This document shows, piece after piece, positions 35,143 through 45,564 of a DNA stretch of 64,000 bases. The position numbers were made by a program, and so were the translations under genes. Every line of letters begins with the position of its first letter. Position 1 is the first letter of the stretch. This stretch comes from PRS1 sp965250265 (GTDB lineage Bacteria > Bacteroidota > Bacteroidia > Flavobacteriales > Flavobacteriaceae): NCBI GenBank assembly GCA_965250265.1, contig CBDFNO010000014.1, forward strand, positions 663,163 through 727,162. The letters run 5' to 3'. Under the pieces are notes generated by a model. That model made no database searches and was not told the origin of the DNA. It was given only the letters and a program-made list of their open reading frames with translations.

Positions 35143-38100
35143 ATGAAGAACCTCTTCTTTTTTTTAATACTAATATTACTTTCATGTAAAGAAGAAAATA
35201 AAAAAGATACTCCGTTATTTATTCTTAAGGATTCTTCTATAGGCATTGTATTTGAGAATACATTAACCTATACAGAGTCATTTAACCCCTATGTATATCG
35301 TAATTTTTACAATGGTGGTGGTGTTGCAATAGGAGATATTAATAATGATGGTCTAGAGGATATTTATTTCACGGGTAACATGGTGAATAATAAATTATAT
35401 TTAAATAAAGGGAATTGGCAATTTGAAGATATTACACATAAAGCTCAAGTTTCCTGTCCCGATGTTTGGTCAACTGGAGCATCATTTGTAGATATTAATG
35501 GAGATGGATTTTTAGATATATATGTTTGTAAATCTGGAAAACCTGGTGGCTCAAAAAGGCACAACGAACTGTTTATTAATAACGGTGATCTTACCTTCAC
35601 CGAATCTTCAAAAGAATATGGATTAGATGTCGAAGGTTTATCTGTACATGCTGCGTTTTTTGACTACGACAAAGATGGAGATCTTGATTGTTATATTTTA
35701 AATAACTCTATTAAATCAATTGGAGCTTATGACCTTATTAAAGATCAAAGAACAATACCAGATGAAACAGGTAGTGGTAATAAATTCTTAAGAAATGACA
35801 ACGGTAAGTTTAAAGACATTACTGTTCAGGCTGGAATTTATACAAGCAAAATAGGATTTGGACTTGGTATAACTTTAGGAGATTTTAATAATGATGATTG
35901 GACTGATATATTTATTTCGAATGATTTTTTTGAGAAAGACTATTTATATATTAATGATACAAAAGGTGGATTTAAAGAACAACTGGAAGATTATTTCGAA
36001 TCAATATCTATGGGATCTATGGGTGCAGATCTAGCTGATTTAGACAATGACCTCCGTACAGATTTAATGGTTACTGAAATGTTACCTGCAACTCATGAAA
36101 GACAAAAAACGAAAACCATATTTGAGACTTGGGATAAACAGGAACTTGCAAAGCGACAAGGCTATTTCAATCAGTTTTCAAGAAACACCCTTCAAAGAAA
36201 TTTAGGTAGTGGTAATTTTATGGAATTAGGTAGAAAAGCTAATGTTTCTGCAACCGAATGGAGTTGGAGTGCTTTAATATTTGATATGGATAATGATGGA
36301 TTAAAAGATATTTTTATAAGTAATGGTATCTATAAAGATTTATTAGACAGAGATTATCTTACTTATGAGGCTAATGACGAGACTATTAAAAATAGGATAA
36401 ATAGTAATGAGAAAGAAGTAATTAAAAAATTGATAGATGCGATGCCTTCCAAAGCAGTTTCAAATGCCGTTTTTCGTAATCTGGGTAATTTTGATTTTGA
36501 AAATAAAAGTAAAGATTGGGGATTAAATCTTCCTAGCTTTAGTAACGGCAGTGCTTATGGAGATCTTGACAATGATGGAGATCTTGACATTGTTATAAAC
36601 AATGTAAATATGCCGTCTTTTATTTATGAAAACACTACCGATACCCTAACACATAGAAGTATTACATTAAAATTATCTCAAAAAGATAAAAACCCTAATG
36701 GGATAGGCACTAAAGTCATAATCAAATATGATGATGACACAATGGCTTACATAGAAAATTATACTTCTCGCGGATTTCAAAGCAGTGTTCCTTCTAGGAT
36801 TCATTTTGGCTTGGGGAATACAAAAAATATAGACTCCCTTTGGTTAAAATGGCCAGATGGATCTACAACAGTTCTATCTAATTTACCTACAAATAAAATG
36901 TATGTTATCGATCATTCTACTAAAGTAAATGGTGTTAATCCTAATTTGAAAAATATTGACAATAAATCAATAACTAAAGACATTAAGCCTTTATTTAATT
37001 TTACTCATAGAGAAAATAATTATATCGATTTTAATAATGAGAGATTATTGACACAAATGTATAGTAATGATGGCCCTGCACTAGCTAGCGATGATATTAA
37101 TAATGATGGCATTGTTGATTTTTTTGTTGGAGGCGCAAAACATCAATCAGGAAAATTGTTTATATCATCTGTGAATGGTTATACCGAAATAAGCAAACCA
37201 TTTATTAATGAGATAAACTCTGAAGATGTAGATGCTTTATTTTTAGATGGGGATAATGATGGAGATATGGATTTGTATGTATGTCATGGAGGTAAAGCTT
37301 TTTCACCCCATTCAATATCATTGAACGATTCGTACTATATAAATCAAAACAATACTTTTATAAAAGCAACTAACTCACCCACGTTTCCACTCACAATAAG
37401 TTCCTCAGTCGTGAAAGCTGCCGATTATGATAATGATGGTGATTTGGATTTGTTTGTTGGAGAAAGATATAAAACAAATATATATGGACAGCCAGGATCA
37501 GGATATATATTGGAAAATGATGGGCAAGGAAACTTTAAAACTTCTAAAAATAATACACTCGAAAATATTGGTATGATAACTGACGCTAGTTGGACAGATC
37601 TTAATAATGATGGGTGGCAGGATTTGATTGTTTTAGGAGAATGGATGCCTATCAAAATATACATTAATGTTAATTCTAAATTAATGGACAAGAGTGATTC
37701 TTATGATCTTACAAATACATCTGGACTTTGGTCTTCTATGGAGCTTGTGGATATAGATGGAGATGGAGACCAAGATATTGTTGCGGGTAATATTGGGCTT
37801 AATAGTTTTTTTGAAGAAAATATGAGAATGTTTGTATCTGATTTTGATGGCAATGGTTTTAAAGAGCAAATTATCTGTAAGAAAGCTGCAGATGGATATT
37901 ATCCAATTGTAGATAAAGATGAGTTAATTTCACAGATACCTTCTCTAAAAAAGAAATTGTTGTACTATAAAGATTACGCTAAAGCAAATATGCAATCTAT
38001 TTTCTCTGAAGAAGCATTAAATAACGCTTATTTTATTGATTTAAAAGTGTTAAAGAGCACAATATTTTTTAATGAAAAAGGTATATTTGTTCCTGAAAAA

Positions 38101-38409
38101 CTCCCAAATGAAATACAATATGCTCCAGTATATTCTATCAGTTCGACGGATTTAAATGAAGATGGTTATATAGATTTATTTTTCGGAGGAAATCAATATT
38201 TAGTTAAACCCCAATTTGGAAGTTATGATGCATCAAAAGGCTGGGCTCTATTTGGTCCTTATTCATCAAACAAAGAAAAATCTAAAGTATATTCTTTGGG
38301 TATAAAAGGGCAAATTAGAAACCTTAAATGGATTAACCATAACCATAAAAAAATATTAATTGCGCTCATAAATAATGAAAAAACAGTGTTTAAAACTTAT
38401 ATAGAATGA
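35143..38409 (+). CDS. FG-GAP/VCBS repeat lipoprotein with ASPIC/UnbV domain (copy 2)
   Basis: A 1088-residue lipoprotein (FFFLILILLSC, Cys15) with the same plan as the copy at 17196: FG-GAP repeats with calcium loops (DINNDGLEDIYFTGN, DINGDGFLDIYVC, DYDKDGDLDCYIL), an ASPIC/UnbV domain at about 506-580 (RGFQSSVPSRIHFGLGN, LKWPDGS), and a second repeat set introduced by FNFTHRENNYIDFNNERLL and ending near residue 1050. It opens the three-copy array, and its stop overlaps the next lipoprotein gene by 4 bases. It probably works on the cell surface as a binding or scaffold protein for the SusCD system. No enzyme motif is seen. Confidence 0.88.
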   Translation: MKNLFFFLILILLSCKEENKKDTPLFILKDSSIGIVFENTLTYTESFNPYVYRNFYNGGGVAIGDINNDGLEDIYFTGNMVNNKLYLNKGNWQFEDITHKAQVSCPDVWSTGASFVDINGDGFLDIYVCKSGKPGGSKRHNELFINNGDLTFTESSKEYGLDVEGLSVHAAFFDYDKDGDLDCYILNNSIKSIGAYDLIKDQRTIPDETGSGNKFLRNDNGKFKDITVQAGIYTSKIGFGLGITLGDFNNDDWTDIFISNDFFEKDYLYINDTKGGFKEQLEDYFESISMGSMGADLADLDNDLRTDLMVTEMLPATHERQKTKTIFETWDKQELAKRQGYFNQFSRNTLQRNLGSGNFMELGRKANVSATEWSWSALIFDMDNDGLKDIFISNGIYKDLLDRDYLTYEANDETIKNRINSNEKEVIKKLIDAMPSKAVSNAVFRNLGNFDFENKSKDWGLNLPSFSNGSAYGDLDNDGDLDIVINNVNMPSFIYENTTDTLTHRSITLKLSQKDKNPNGIGTKVIIKYDDDTMAYIENYTSRGFQSSVPSRIHFGLGNTKNIDSLWLKWPDGSTTVLSNLPTNKMYVIDHSTKVNGVNPNLKNIDNKSITKDIKPLFNFTHRENNYIDFNNERLLTQMYSNDGPALASDDINNDGIVDFFVGGAKHQSGKLFISSVNGYTEISKPFINEINSEDVDALFLDGDNDGDMDLYVCHGGKAFSPHSISLNDSYYINQNNTFIKATNSPTFPLTISSSVVKAADYDNDGDLDLFVGERYKTNIYGQPGSGYILENDGQGNFKTSKNNTLENIGMITDASWTDLNNDGWQDLIVLGEWMPIKIYINVNSKLMDKSDSYDLTNTSGLWSSMELVDIDGDGDQDIVAGNIGLNSFFEENMRMFVSDFDGNGFKEQIICKKAADGYYPIVDKDELISQIPSLKKKLLYYKDYAKANMQSIFSEEALNNAYFIDLKVLKSTIFFNEKGIFVPEKLPNEIQYAPVYSISSTDLNEDGYIDLFFGGNQYLVKPQFGSYDASKGWALFGPYSSNKEKSKVYSLGIKGQIRNLKWINHNHKKILIALINNEKTVFKTYIE

Positions 38410-38978
38410 ATTTTAGAGCTTATATACTAATCCTTTTAATAGTACTTGTTAGCTGCTCTGAATCTAAATATTCTATGCTTGTTAAAACAGAGATGGCTAA
38501 AAATGTTGTGAATGATTCACTCATGTTCGGAATGAAATTTGGCGAGACCAGACAAGATTTTTATGATCAATGTTGGAAATTAAATAATGAAGGAATCATT
38601 ATGCAAGGACCTAGCAATAATTTCGTAAGATACGATCTTCCTATTAAAGAAGGTGAAAGTACTACATCTGCCATAACCATGCTTTTTTATGGGGTTTTTG
38701 ACGAAGACAAAATTTTGACTGGAATGGATTTGAGATTTTCTTATGTAGCTTGGTCTCTATGGAACAAATCTCTTCATGCTGATAAGTTACTGCCCGTTAT
38801 TAAAGATTCACTTCAATCATGGTATCCAGGGAATGATTTTACTCAAGTAAGATTAAAAAAAACCAAGAAAAATATATTTGTAAAAGTGGATGGTAATCGT
38901 CGTATAATTATTGAAGCATTAGACAATAATAAAGATGTTAATGCGCGAATTGATGATCTCAGATATGTCCTTGACTAA
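38406..38978 (+). CDS. Small lipoprotein of unknown function within the FG-GAP array
   Basis: A 190-residue lipoprotein (YILILLIVLVSC, Cys17). I do not recognise the family. The mature part has MFGMKFGETRQDFYDQCWKL near its start, a strand-rich middle (SAITMLFYGVFDED, GMDLRFSYVAWSLW) and a basic end (RLKKTKKNIFVKVDGNRRI). The GETRQDFYDQC phrase resembles the opening of small exported proteins that track a target residue pair, but nothing more can be said. The 4-base overlap with copy 2 and 20-base gap to copy 3 tie it to the FG-GAP genes, so it may act with them. Confidence 0.7.
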   Translation: MNFRAYILILLIVLVSCSESKYSMLVKTEMAKNVVNDSLMFGMKFGETRQDFYDQCWKLNNEGIIMQGPSNNFVRYDLPIKEGESTTSAITMLFYGVFDEDKILTGMDLRFSYVAWSLWNKSLHADKLLPVIKDSLQSWYPGNDFTQVRLKKTKKNIFVKVDGNRRIIIEALDNNKDVNARIDDLRYVLD

Positions 38979-38998
38979 ATTTTAAGAAATATAACCTT

Positions 38999-41900
38999 AT
39001 GACGTCTTATAACAGAATAATAATTGCTTTACTGATAATTGTAAATATCTCATGTACATCAGAAAAGAAAGAGTCTCAAACAACTTTTAAATTGTTAGAC
39101 GAATCACAAACGGGAATTGATTTTTCTAATAACCTCACTTATACTAATGATTTTAACGTATATAAATACCGTAATTTTTATAATGGTGGTGGTGTAGCAA
39201 TTGGGGATATAAATAATGATAGTTTACCCGATATCTATTTTACTTCAAATCAAGAACAAAATAAATTGTACCTCAACCTAGGTAATTTTCAATTTAAAGA
39301 TATAACAGATAACGCTCATGTAGGTGGTGTTAAACCGTGGTCAACCGGAGTAACTATGGTTGACATTAATGCTGATGGATATTTAGATATTTATGTGTGT
39401 AATTCTGGAGATATAAATGGAGAAAATAAGCAAAACGAACTCTTTATTAACAATGGTGACCAGACTTTTACAGAAAAAGCTGCCGAGTATAATCTTGCTG
39501 ATAAAGGATTTTCTACTCATGCATCATTTTTTGATTATGACAAAGATGGTGATCTAGATGCGTACATTTTGAACAATTCATATCAAGCAATTGGCAGTTT
39601 TGACTTAAGAAGGAATGAACGTCCTAAAAGAGACTTATTAGGAGGTGATAAGTTAATGGAAAACAGAGATGGTAAGTTTTTTGATGTAAGCGAAAAATCT
39701 GGTATTTACGGAAGTGTAGTTGGGTTTGGTTTAGGGGTTACTGTTGGAGATGTTAACAATGATGGCTGGGAAGATATTTACGTTTCCAATGACTTTTTTG
39801 AGCGTGATTACTTATATATAAATAATAAAAACGGAACATTTTCAGAGAATCTTGAAAATGAAATTGCGGCCACAAGTGGAGCTTCTATGGGTGCCGATAT
39901 GGCCGATATTAATAATGATGGTTATAACGATATATTTGTCACGGATATGCTCCCTTCTGAATATGATCGTCTAAAAACGGTTACAACTTTTGAAGATTGG
40001 AATAAATATCAATTAAAAGTTAATAGTGGTTATCATCACCAATTTACACGAAATACGTTTCAGTTAAACAATCAAAATAATTCGTTTAGTGAAATTGGCA
40101 GATTAAGTGGTGTTGAAGCTTCAGATTGGAGCTGGGGAGCTCTTATTTTTGATATGGACAATGATGGCCTCAAAGATCTTTTTATTGCAAACGGAATTTA
40201 TAGAGATCTTACCAATCAAGACTATCTTCAATATATTTCAAATGAAGAAGTTATTAAATCTATTGTTGCTAATAATGAAGTAGATTATAAAAGATTAATT
40301 GAAATAATCCCTTCTAATAAGGTAAAAAATCATGCTTATAAAAATCTTGGAGAACTTGTATTTAACAGTTACGAAGAATCCGGTCTTTTAACTGAAAGTT
40401 TTTCTAATGGTGCTGCTTATGGAGATTTAGATAATGATGGCGATCTTGACCTAGTGGTTAACAATTTAAATATGAAGGCTTTTGTATATAGAAATACTAC
40501 TGCAGATAAAGGAGAAACAAGTTATATTAAACTTGTTCTAAAAGGAGAAAATAAAAATACAAATGCTATTGGAGCGAAAGTTGAAATTTTAAACCATAAT
40601 CTTTCTATAGAAAATCAACCTGCTAGGGGATTCCAATCTAGTATGGATCCTAGAATTAATTTTGGCCTACAAAATAATGATCCCTTAACTATAAATGTAA
40701 TTTGGCCACTAGGAAAAAAGACAGTATTAAAAAATGTAAAAGTTAATCAAACCTTATTTTTATCTGAGTCTGATGGGCAAATTAGTTCTAATGAAAATAA
40801 AGTTGAAAATGAAAATATTTTTCAAAAAGTTAAATTAAATACTGAATTTATCCATAAGGAAAACAAGTTTGTTGATTTTCATCGCGATCGATTACTAAAT
40901 CAAATGTGTAGTACCGAAGGTCCAAAAATGTCAATGGCAGATGTAAATGGAGATGGTTTTAAAGACATCTTTATTGGAGGCTCAAAGACAAACACAGCAA
41001 ATATTTTATATGGTAATGCCGAAGGATTAACATCAATTAAAACAACGGCTTTTAATAAGAATAAAAATTCAGAAGATTCATCCAGTTTGTTTTTCGATGC
41101 TGATAATGATGGAGATCTCGATTTATATGTATGTAGTGGTGGTGTAGAATACTCTCAATATTCGAATGCTTTTTTAGATAGATTATATTTTAACGACGGC
41201 AAAGGAAATTTCGAATTATCCGATCAAAAACTTCCATCAACTAATTCTATGCATAGTACTTCTACGGTTATTTCATCTGATATCGACAATGATGGTGACC
41301 TGGATCTTTTTGTTGGTGAAAGAATAATACCACTTAAATACGGTTTGCCTTGTTCTGGGTTTATCCTTGAAAATGATGGAAAAGGTAACTTTACTGATAT
41401 AACTAATCTTAAAGCTAATGATCTCAATAATATTGGAATGATTACAGATGCCATTTTTCAAGACTTAGATGAAGATGGTGATGATGATTTAGTAGTAGTT
41501 GGGGAATTTATGGGTGTAGAAATATTTGTAAATAACAAAGGTGCATTCACTAAAAAAGAGAACAGTGCTATTTCAGAATTAAAAGGATGGTGGAATACAA
41601 TTCATCAAGCAGATCTAGATAATGATGGAGACCTCGATCTTATATTAGGAAATCATGGTTTGAACAGTATATTTAAAGCTAGTAAAGAGTCTCCTATTAC
41701 GTTATTTTCTAAAGATTTTGATAATAATGGTTTTATAGATCCTATAATGGCCTTTAGGTCTACTAACGGAAAGGATTATCCTTACGCACTTAGGCATAAT
41801 TTAATTGATCAGATTAAATCATTAAAAAAGAAATTTCCTGATTATGAGTCTTTTAAAAATGCTGATATGACAACAATTTTTAATTCTGAACAATTAGCTG

Positions 41901-42274
41901 AAGCCAATAAATTAGAGTTAAATATGTTGTCCTCGATAATATTAATTAATAATGGGAATTTTAATTTTGAAGTAAAACAATTACCTAAAGAAGCTCAATT
42001 TTCGCCTATTTATGCGATTGCTGCAGATGATTTCGATAATGATGGAGATCAAGATATTGTTTTAGGAGGTAATCTTTATAATGTCAAACCAGAGGTTGGA
42101 CGCTATGATGCTACCTATGGTGTTTATTTAGAAAATGATGGGAAAATGAATTTTAAAAGTTACAAAGACGGGAAAGGATTTACATTAAACGGAGAAATTC
42201 GGGATTTTGTTATTAATAATAAAAAACTCATTGTTGCCAGAAATAGTGATTCATTAGCAATATTTAAATATTAA
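38999..42274 (+). CDS. FG-GAP/VCBS repeat lipoprotein with ASPIC/UnbV domain (copy 3)
   Basis: A 1091-residue lipoprotein (IIIALLIIVNISC, Cys20). It has the same order as its neighbours: an opening SQTGIDFSNNLTYTNDFN block, FG-GAP loops (DINNDSLPDIYFTSN, DINADGYLDIYVC, DYDKDGDLDAYIL), ASPIC/UnbV at about 508-578 (RGFQSSMDPRINFGLQ), then FIHKENKFVDFHRDRLL and a second loop set. It is closer in sequence to copy 2 than to copy 1, with shared phrases such as YRNFYNGGGVAIGDIN, FLINNG-type loops and DWSWGALIFDMDNDG, so a local duplication is likely. Copy 4 begins 3 bases after its stop, showing tight co-transcription. Confidence 0.88.
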   Translation: MTSYNRIIIALLIIVNISCTSEKKESQTTFKLLDESQTGIDFSNNLTYTNDFNVYKYRNFYNGGGVAIGDINNDSLPDIYFTSNQEQNKLYLNLGNFQFKDITDNAHVGGVKPWSTGVTMVDINADGYLDIYVCNSGDINGENKQNELFINNGDQTFTEKAAEYNLADKGFSTHASFFDYDKDGDLDAYILNNSYQAIGSFDLRRNERPKRDLLGGDKLMENRDGKFFDVSEKSGIYGSVVGFGLGVTVGDVNNDGWEDIYVSNDFFERDYLYINNKNGTFSENLENEIAATSGASMGADMADINNDGYNDIFVTDMLPSEYDRLKTVTTFEDWNKYQLKVNSGYHHQFTRNTFQLNNQNNSFSEIGRLSGVEASDWSWGALIFDMDNDGLKDLFIANGIYRDLTNQDYLQYISNEEVIKSIVANNEVDYKRLIEIIPSNKVKNHAYKNLGELVFNSYEESGLLTESFSNGAAYGDLDNDGDLDLVVNNLNMKAFVYRNTTADKGETSYIKLVLKGENKNTNAIGAKVEILNHNLSIENQPARGFQSSMDPRINFGLQNNDPLTINVIWPLGKKTVLKNVKVNQTLFLSESDGQISSNENKVENENIFQKVKLNTEFIHKENKFVDFHRDRLLNQMCSTEGPKMSMADVNGDGFKDIFIGGSKTNTANILYGNAEGLTSIKTTAFNKNKNSEDSSSLFFDADNDGDLDLYVCSGGVEYSQYSNAFLDRLYFNDGKGNFELSDQKLPSTNSMHSTSTVISSDIDNDGDLDLFVGERIIPLKYGLPCSGFILENDGKGNFTDITNLKANDLNNIGMITDAIFQDLDEDGDDDLVVVGEFMGVEIFVNNKGAFTKKENSAISELKGWWNTIHQADLDNDGDLDLILGNHGLNSIFKASKESPITLFSKDFDNNGFIDPIMAFRSTNGKDYPYALRHNLIDQIKSLKKKFPDYESFKNADMTTIFNSEQLAEANKLELNMLSSIILINNGNFNFEVKQLPKEAQFSPIYAIAADDFDNDGDQDIVLGGNLYNVKPEVGRYDATYGVYLENDGKMNFKSYKDGKGFTLNGEIRDFVINNKKLIVARNSDSLAIFKY

Positions 42275-42277
42275 AAA

Positions 42278-45200
42278 ATGAAATATTCATTTGTCGCTTT
42301 TTTTGCACTAACTTTATTTTTAATTGGGTGTTCTGAAAAAACAGAAGTTTCAACCAAAAAAGCAGCTATTTATTTTGAGTCTGTTTCACCTGAAAATAGT
42401 GGTGTGACTTTTAAAAACGAACTCTACCATCTTGATGATTTGAATATTATTGAATATCTGTACTATTATAACGGAGGTGGCGTAGCTATTGGCGATATCA
42501 ATAATGATGGATTAGAAGATATTTATTTTACTGCTAATCAAACTTCTGATAAGTTATATCTTAATTTAGGAAATTTAAAATTCAAAGATATAACCAAAGA
42601 GGCCAGAATAGCTGTTGATTCTACCTGGTCATCTGGTGTCACAATGGAAGATGTAAATAACGATGGGTTATTGGACATTTACGTTTCTAAAGTAGGCAAT
42701 TATAAAAATCTTAAGGCTCATAATTTACTCTATATTAATAAAGGTGACAACACTTTTGTTGAATCATCATCTGAATACGGTATAGATTTTTCTGGCTTTT
42801 CAACCCAGGCTTCTTTTTTTGATTATGATAATGATGGAGATATGGATATGTATTTAATGAACCATGCTGTTCATACCCCCAGAAGTTATGGTAATATTAG
42901 TAGACGACAAATAAGTGATTCCCTTTCGGGTGATAAGTTATATGAAAATAAATTAAATGAAGGTCTTATAAAATTTTCTGATGTTACTACTACATCTGGT
43001 ATTTATAGTAGCGCGTTGGGTTATGGATTGGCATTAATAACTTCAGATATTAATAATGATGGATTCATTGATATTTATGTAGGGAATGATTTTCACGAGA
43101 GCGATTATCTCTACATTAATCAAGGAGATAAAACATTTAAAGAATCTAACGTCGATTACTTAAACCACACTTCCCGATTCACTATGGGCGTTGATATTGC
43201 AGATATGAATAACGATAAGAATCTCGATATTTTCACCCTCGATATGATGCCTTTTAATAAAGAAATATTCTTGAAATCAGGAGGAGAGGATTCAGATAAG
43301 GTTAGTCAAATAAAGAAAAATTTTGGTTTTGAGACGCAATATGCTCGAAATACTTTGCAGTTAAATCGCAATAATAACTCATTCTCCGATATTGCATTAA
43401 TGACCAATACTTATGCCACTGATTGGAGTTGGTCAGTATTAATTAATGATTATGATAATGATGGATTAAATGACATGTACGTGACCAATGGTATTTATAA
43501 ACGCCCAAATGATCTGAATTATATTAATTATTTAAGCAATATAAACTTTGCGAAATACGATCAGACAAAGCAAGATGAAATTGAACGGAAGTTAATAGAA
43601 GAAATGCCTACTATTAATATCTCAAATATCGTTTTTAGAAATAAAGGTAATTTAGAGTTTGAAAGGTTGACTAATCAGTCTGGTCTAGAGCCTTCATATT
43701 CCAACGGAGCTGCATACAGTGATTTGGATAACGATGGTGATTTAGACTTAATCATTAATAATATTAATCAATATGCGCTATTATTAGAGAATAAAAGCCC
43801 TTCCAATGAACAAAATAATCATATTTCTTTTACACTTAAAGGAGATGAAGAATATATAAACCCTAACGGGGCAAAAGTTTATTTGTATGCTAATAATATT
43901 GAATATTATAAGGAACTATCTGCTACAAGAGGTTTTCAGTCGTCATCTTCACATAATCTTCATTTTGGTCTAGGTAATATAGAGAATGTTGATTCCTTAA
44001 AAATTGTTTGGCTTGATGGTCAAACTCAAATAGAGAAAGATTTAGAGGTAAATAAACATCACTTGTTAGTTAGAAAGCCCATAGCAAATATCTTGAAAGG
44101 TTCGATAGCAAATGATAACAACGTACCAAAACGATTTCCATTCTTTCATTTAGAAAACAACTATCTAGATTACAATAGAGAAACATTAATCCCAGAAAAG
44201 TTATCTGCTGAAGGACCAGCTTTAGTACAAGCAGATTTTAATGGAGATGGGTTAGATGACATATTTGTTGGCGGCGCCAAGTATCAATCATCTTCGCTTT
44301 ACTTTAAGCAATCTAACGGGATATATAATAAAGATAAAAAAAGTGAATTTATAAAAGATATTATTTATGAAGATGTTGATGCTGTAGCTTTTGATTATGA
44401 AAATGATGGAGACCTTGATTTATATGTTATGAGTGGAGGAAATGAGAAAGTAGAAAATGACCCTAACTTAGAGGATAGAATATATATTAACGACGGAAAA
44501 GGATATTTTAAGAGGTTAAAGAGTACGCTAATAAGAGCAAATGGAGGAAGTGTGTCTTCTGAAGATTTTGATGGGGATGGTTTTGATGATTTTTTTATAG
44601 GAAACAGATCTATACCAGGAGGTTATGGGTTATCTCCTTATAGCTTTATTTTAAAAAATAATGGTAAAGGAGAGTATAGCATTGTAATGAAGAAAAGGCT
44701 GGGTATGGTAACCGATAGTGAGTGGGTAGATATTAATAATGATAAGCTTTTAGATTTAATTGTTGTAGGTGATTGGATGCCTATTACCATATTAATAAAT
44801 AATGGAGATGCAACATTTACAAACAAGACTTTAGATTACGGCTTGGAGAATACTCATGGTATGTGGAACACAATTAAAATATTAGATATAGACAGAAATG
44901 GGCAAAAAGATATTATTGCTGGTAATGCTGGTTTAAATTTTAAATGGAAAGCTTCAAAGGAACGACCAGTTAAATTATATCTAGATGATTTTGATGGAAA
45001 TGGGCAATTAGATCCAATAATCTTTTATGATTTCTTTGGACACTATGTTCCTTTTGCTTCGAAGGATAAATTGGCTGAACAACTACCATCATTAAAAAAG
45101 AAGTTTTTAAACTATTCAAAGTTTTCAAAAATTAAAGATATTAAAGATTTAACTGGAACAGATGAGAAGGATGTTTTGGAAGTAAAAAAAATTACAGAGC

Positions 45201-45553
45201 TCCGTTCGATGATATATCTCAATGTTGGCTCAAACATTAAAGAAATTCCACTTCCTAAAGAAGCTCAAATGAGTAGTATTGAGGATATTTATATTGACCA
45301 GAAAGATAATATGACAAAAATTTATTTTGTAGGGAATTTTTTAGATTATACTACTGAATTGGGTGAAAGCAACTCAAACTCTGGTAGTGTATTAGCAATA
45401 AATGATAAATTGGAATGGGATTCTTTTTATAACCTTCCATTAGCAGTAAACCTTAATGCCAGAAAAATTATAAAAATAGATGAAAATCGCTTTTTAGTTA
45501 TGGCAAATAATGATAAATCATATATTATTGAAGACCAAAAAAATAAGAATTAA
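42278..45553 (+). CDS. FG-GAP/VCBS repeat lipoprotein with ASPIC/UnbV domain (copy 4)
   Basis: A 1091-residue lipoprotein (FFALTLFLIGC, Cys18). It keeps the full plan: NGGGVAIGDINNDGLEDIYF, DVNNDGLLDIYVS and DYDNDGDMDMYLM loops, an ASPIC/UnbV domain at about 516-584 (RGFQSSSSHNLHFGLGN, IVWLDG), FFHLENNYLDYNRETLI and a second repeat set with DFNGDGLDDIFVGG. It diverges most in the last ~130 residues, where the final repeat is poorly formed. It is followed 11 bases later by the haloperoxidase-like gene, which completes a five-gene run of lipoproteins. Confidence 0.88.
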   Translation: MKYSFVAFFALTLFLIGCSEKTEVSTKKAAIYFESVSPENSGVTFKNELYHLDDLNIIEYLYYYNGGGVAIGDINNDGLEDIYFTANQTSDKLYLNLGNLKFKDITKEARIAVDSTWSSGVTMEDVNNDGLLDIYVSKVGNYKNLKAHNLLYINKGDNTFVESSSEYGIDFSGFSTQASFFDYDNDGDMDMYLMNHAVHTPRSYGNISRRQISDSLSGDKLYENKLNEGLIKFSDVTTTSGIYSSALGYGLALITSDINNDGFIDIYVGNDFHESDYLYINQGDKTFKESNVDYLNHTSRFTMGVDIADMNNDKNLDIFTLDMMPFNKEIFLKSGGEDSDKVSQIKKNFGFETQYARNTLQLNRNNNSFSDIALMTNTYATDWSWSVLINDYDNDGLNDMYVTNGIYKRPNDLNYINYLSNINFAKYDQTKQDEIERKLIEEMPTINISNIVFRNKGNLEFERLTNQSGLEPSYSNGAAYSDLDNDGDLDLIINNINQYALLLENKSPSNEQNNHISFTLKGDEEYINPNGAKVYLYANNIEYYKELSATRGFQSSSSHNLHFGLGNIENVDSLKIVWLDGQTQIEKDLEVNKHHLLVRKPIANILKGSIANDNNVPKRFPFFHLENNYLDYNRETLIPEKLSAEGPALVQADFNGDGLDDIFVGGAKYQSSSLYFKQSNGIYNKDKKSEFIKDIIYEDVDAVAFDYENDGDLDLYVMSGGNEKVENDPNLEDRIYINDGKGYFKRLKSTLIRANGGSVSSEDFDGDGFDDFFIGNRSIPGGYGLSPYSFILKNNGKGEYSIVMKKRLGMVTDSEWVDINNDKLLDLIVVGDWMPITILINNGDATFTNKTLDYGLENTHGMWNTIKILDIDRNGQKDIIAGNAGLNFKWKASKERPVKLYLDDFDGNGQLDPIIFYDFFGHYVPFASKDKLAEQLPSLKKKFLNYSKFSKIKDIKDLTGTDEKDVLEVKKITELRSMIYLNVGSNIKEIPLPKEAQMSSIEDIYIDQKDNMTKIYFVGNFLDYTTELGESNSNSGSVLAINDKLEWDSFYNLPLAVNLNARKIIKIDENRFLVMANNDKSYIIEDQKNKN

Positions 45554-45564
45554 ACATTTTGAAG

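Noticed and set aside
35300..45500. Many short similar DNA words such as AATAATGATGG across the FG-GAP genes, which look like a dispersed repeat or CRISPR-like array
   Set aside because: They encode the recurrent DxNxDG calcium loops of FG-GAP repeats, are irregularly spaced and in frame, and have no constant repeat/spacer structure.
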